A stretch of DNA of 64,000 bases from Casuarina equisetifolia (Eukaryota > Streptophyta > Magnoliopsida > Fagales > Casuarinaceae): positions 17,133,543 to 17,197,542 of the forward strand of contig CM052355.1 in assembly GCA_028551475.1 (NCBI GenBank), given 5' to 3'. The notes under the pieces are model-generated. The model ran no database searches, was not told the origin of the DNA, and saw nothing but the letters and a program-made list of their open reading frames with translations. Made by a program: the position numbers and the translations under genes. Shown here one piece after another: positions 63,101 through 64,000 of this stretch. How positions within the stretch are numbered: the stretch's first letter is position 1; the number at the start of each line of letters is the position of its first letter.

Positions 63101-64000
63101 TACTAACCTGAATGTTGATAAAAAGTTTGTGCCGTGACTGTTGTCTTCAGGGCCAGTGTTGTTGTGCTGGATCTCGCACTTTCGTGCATGAAAGTATATA
63201 CAATGAATTTGTGGAGAAAGCAAAAGCACGAGCTTTACAACGTGTAGTTGGAGATCCTTTCAAGAAGGGGGTTGAACAAGGTCCTCAGGTAACAATTTCC
63301 TTCCCTAAGCTCATCATACCTTAGGATTCATGCTTGTGCATATCAAGATCGTCAACAGATCCACTCACTTGCACGTGAATGCTTTTAGAAGTAGATCATG
63401 TTTGCCTATGTCATACTGATTTTATGGCTGTTGTAAATATAAAGGTTGATGCTCAGCAATTCGAAAAGATCCTCAAATACATTCGGTCAGGCATTGAAAG
63501 TGGTGCTACTCTTGAGTATGGGGGTGAAAGTGTTGGCCCCAAGGGCTATTATATTCAGCCCACTGTTTTCTCAAATGTACAGGTATCAATTCTAGCAACT
63601 TGTAAACTTTAAAAAAAAAAAAAAAAAAGGAAGAATAATATATGCTTACTTAATACAAAGAAGTGTGAAGGTTAATACTGTTTAGACCCTGATTCCAATC
63701 AGGACGACATGCTGATAGCCAAGGATGAGGTCTTTGGCCCACTGCAGTCCATCTTAAAATTCCGGTACGTTCTGTTCGTAAGTGATTTATACATGTTTCA
63801 ATAACATCCGCTCTTTCAACTGCTTTGTTTAATACTCATATTTATGATAGGACTCTTGATGAGGTGATTCAAAGGGCAAACACAACTCAGTATGGGCTAG
63901 CTGCTGGAGTTTTTACCAATAACATCAACACTGCCAATACCTTGACTCGTGCATTGCGAGCTGGGACAGTATGGATTAACTGCTATATAGTTTTTGATGC
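60123..64000 (+). CDS. Mitochondrial aldehyde dehydrogenase, ALDH2 family, 3' end outside window
   Basis: NAD-dependent oxidation of acetaldehyde and other aldehydes to acids, in the mitochondrial matrix. Exons: 60123-60213, 61230-61364, 61501-61643, 61781-61934, 62024-62253, 62610-62699, 62871-63044, 63151-63288, 63445-63582, 63703-63764, 63851-64000 and beyond. They join in frame for about 502 codons. The start [16 protein letters not shown] gives a Ser/Thr/Arg-rich presequence encoded partly by TCT and ACT repeats. Core motifs: [32 protein letters not shown] (NAD site), [16 protein letters not shown] with general-base E309, GQCCCAGSR with the catalytic middle Cys C343, and EVFGPLQSI. The match is to plant ALDH2B4/ALDH2B7 (RF2A-like), involved in pyruvate dehydrogenase bypass and fertility restoration in some species. 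Odd: the last visible stretch reads NCYIVFDA where NC(F/Y)DVF(D/G)A is usual. Confidence 0.93.
60761..60790. repeat. TTTTTG hexanucleotide repeat in ALDH intron 1
   Basis: About four to five units within the roughly 1-kb first intron. Confidence 0.8.

Noticed and set aside
1..64000. tRNA, rRNA, snoRNA or microRNA genes
   Set aside because: No cloverleaf B-box pattern, rRNA stretch or convincing long hairpin was noticed by eye. A tRNAscan or Infernal run would be needed to exclude small RNAs.

Overview
This window is nuclear DNA from a flowering plant, most likely a eudicot. The genes have introns with plant-type GT-AG borders, intergenic DNA is AT-rich, simple repeats are frequent, and decayed Copia LTR retrotransposons sit between genes. 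All gene families seen are typical of plants: HAK/KUP potassium transporter, CNGC channel, ATL RING-H2 ligase, LRR receptor kinase and PIP-like peptides. No tRNA, rRNA, CRISPR array or bacterial-type operon was seen. I could not assign a species.

Layout. 1-7176 (minus): most of an XPG/RAD2-type DNA-repair endonuclease (UVH3), its 3' end lying beyond the left edge. 8716-10789 (plus): LRR receptor-like kinase with a degenerate, probably inactive kinase domain. 15044-16141 (plus): ATL-family RING-H2 E3 ligase with a 5' UTR intron and a tiny uORF. 19221-19694 (minus): small conserved plant protein of unknown function. 20163-26532: a tandem segmental duplication of about 3.65 kb, each copy carrying one 86-residue secreted-peptide precursor with a PIP-like C-terminus. 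26593-30028 (minus): NHL-repeat membrane protein. 31587-33029: an intronless, frameshifted DEAD-box helicase copy flanked by direct repeats. 33950-40262 (minus): complete HAK/KUP K+ transporter. 42-43.9 kb: LTR-element debris. 44055-49413 (minus): decayed Copia element with both LTRs. 50011-53785 (plus): complete CNGC18-type channel. 54.4-58.0 kb (minus): second decayed Copia element. 60123-64000 (plus): mitochondrial aldehyde dehydrogenase of the ALDH2 family, truncated by the right edge.

The genes do not form a pathway or operon; this is an ordinary gene neighbourhood with retrotransposon infill. The most notable points are an in-frame duplication of a three-exon cassette inside the UVH3 spacer; the duplicated peptide gene, whose only amino-acid difference in the last 53 codons hits the SGPSPG core; the helicase retrocopy between LTR-like repeats; and a GC-AG intron plus an overlapping uORF in the CNGC18 gene. 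Exon borders were read by eye from reading frame, GT/AG sites and remembered family sequences. In-frame joining of every exon set to the expected protein supports them, but no alignment was run.
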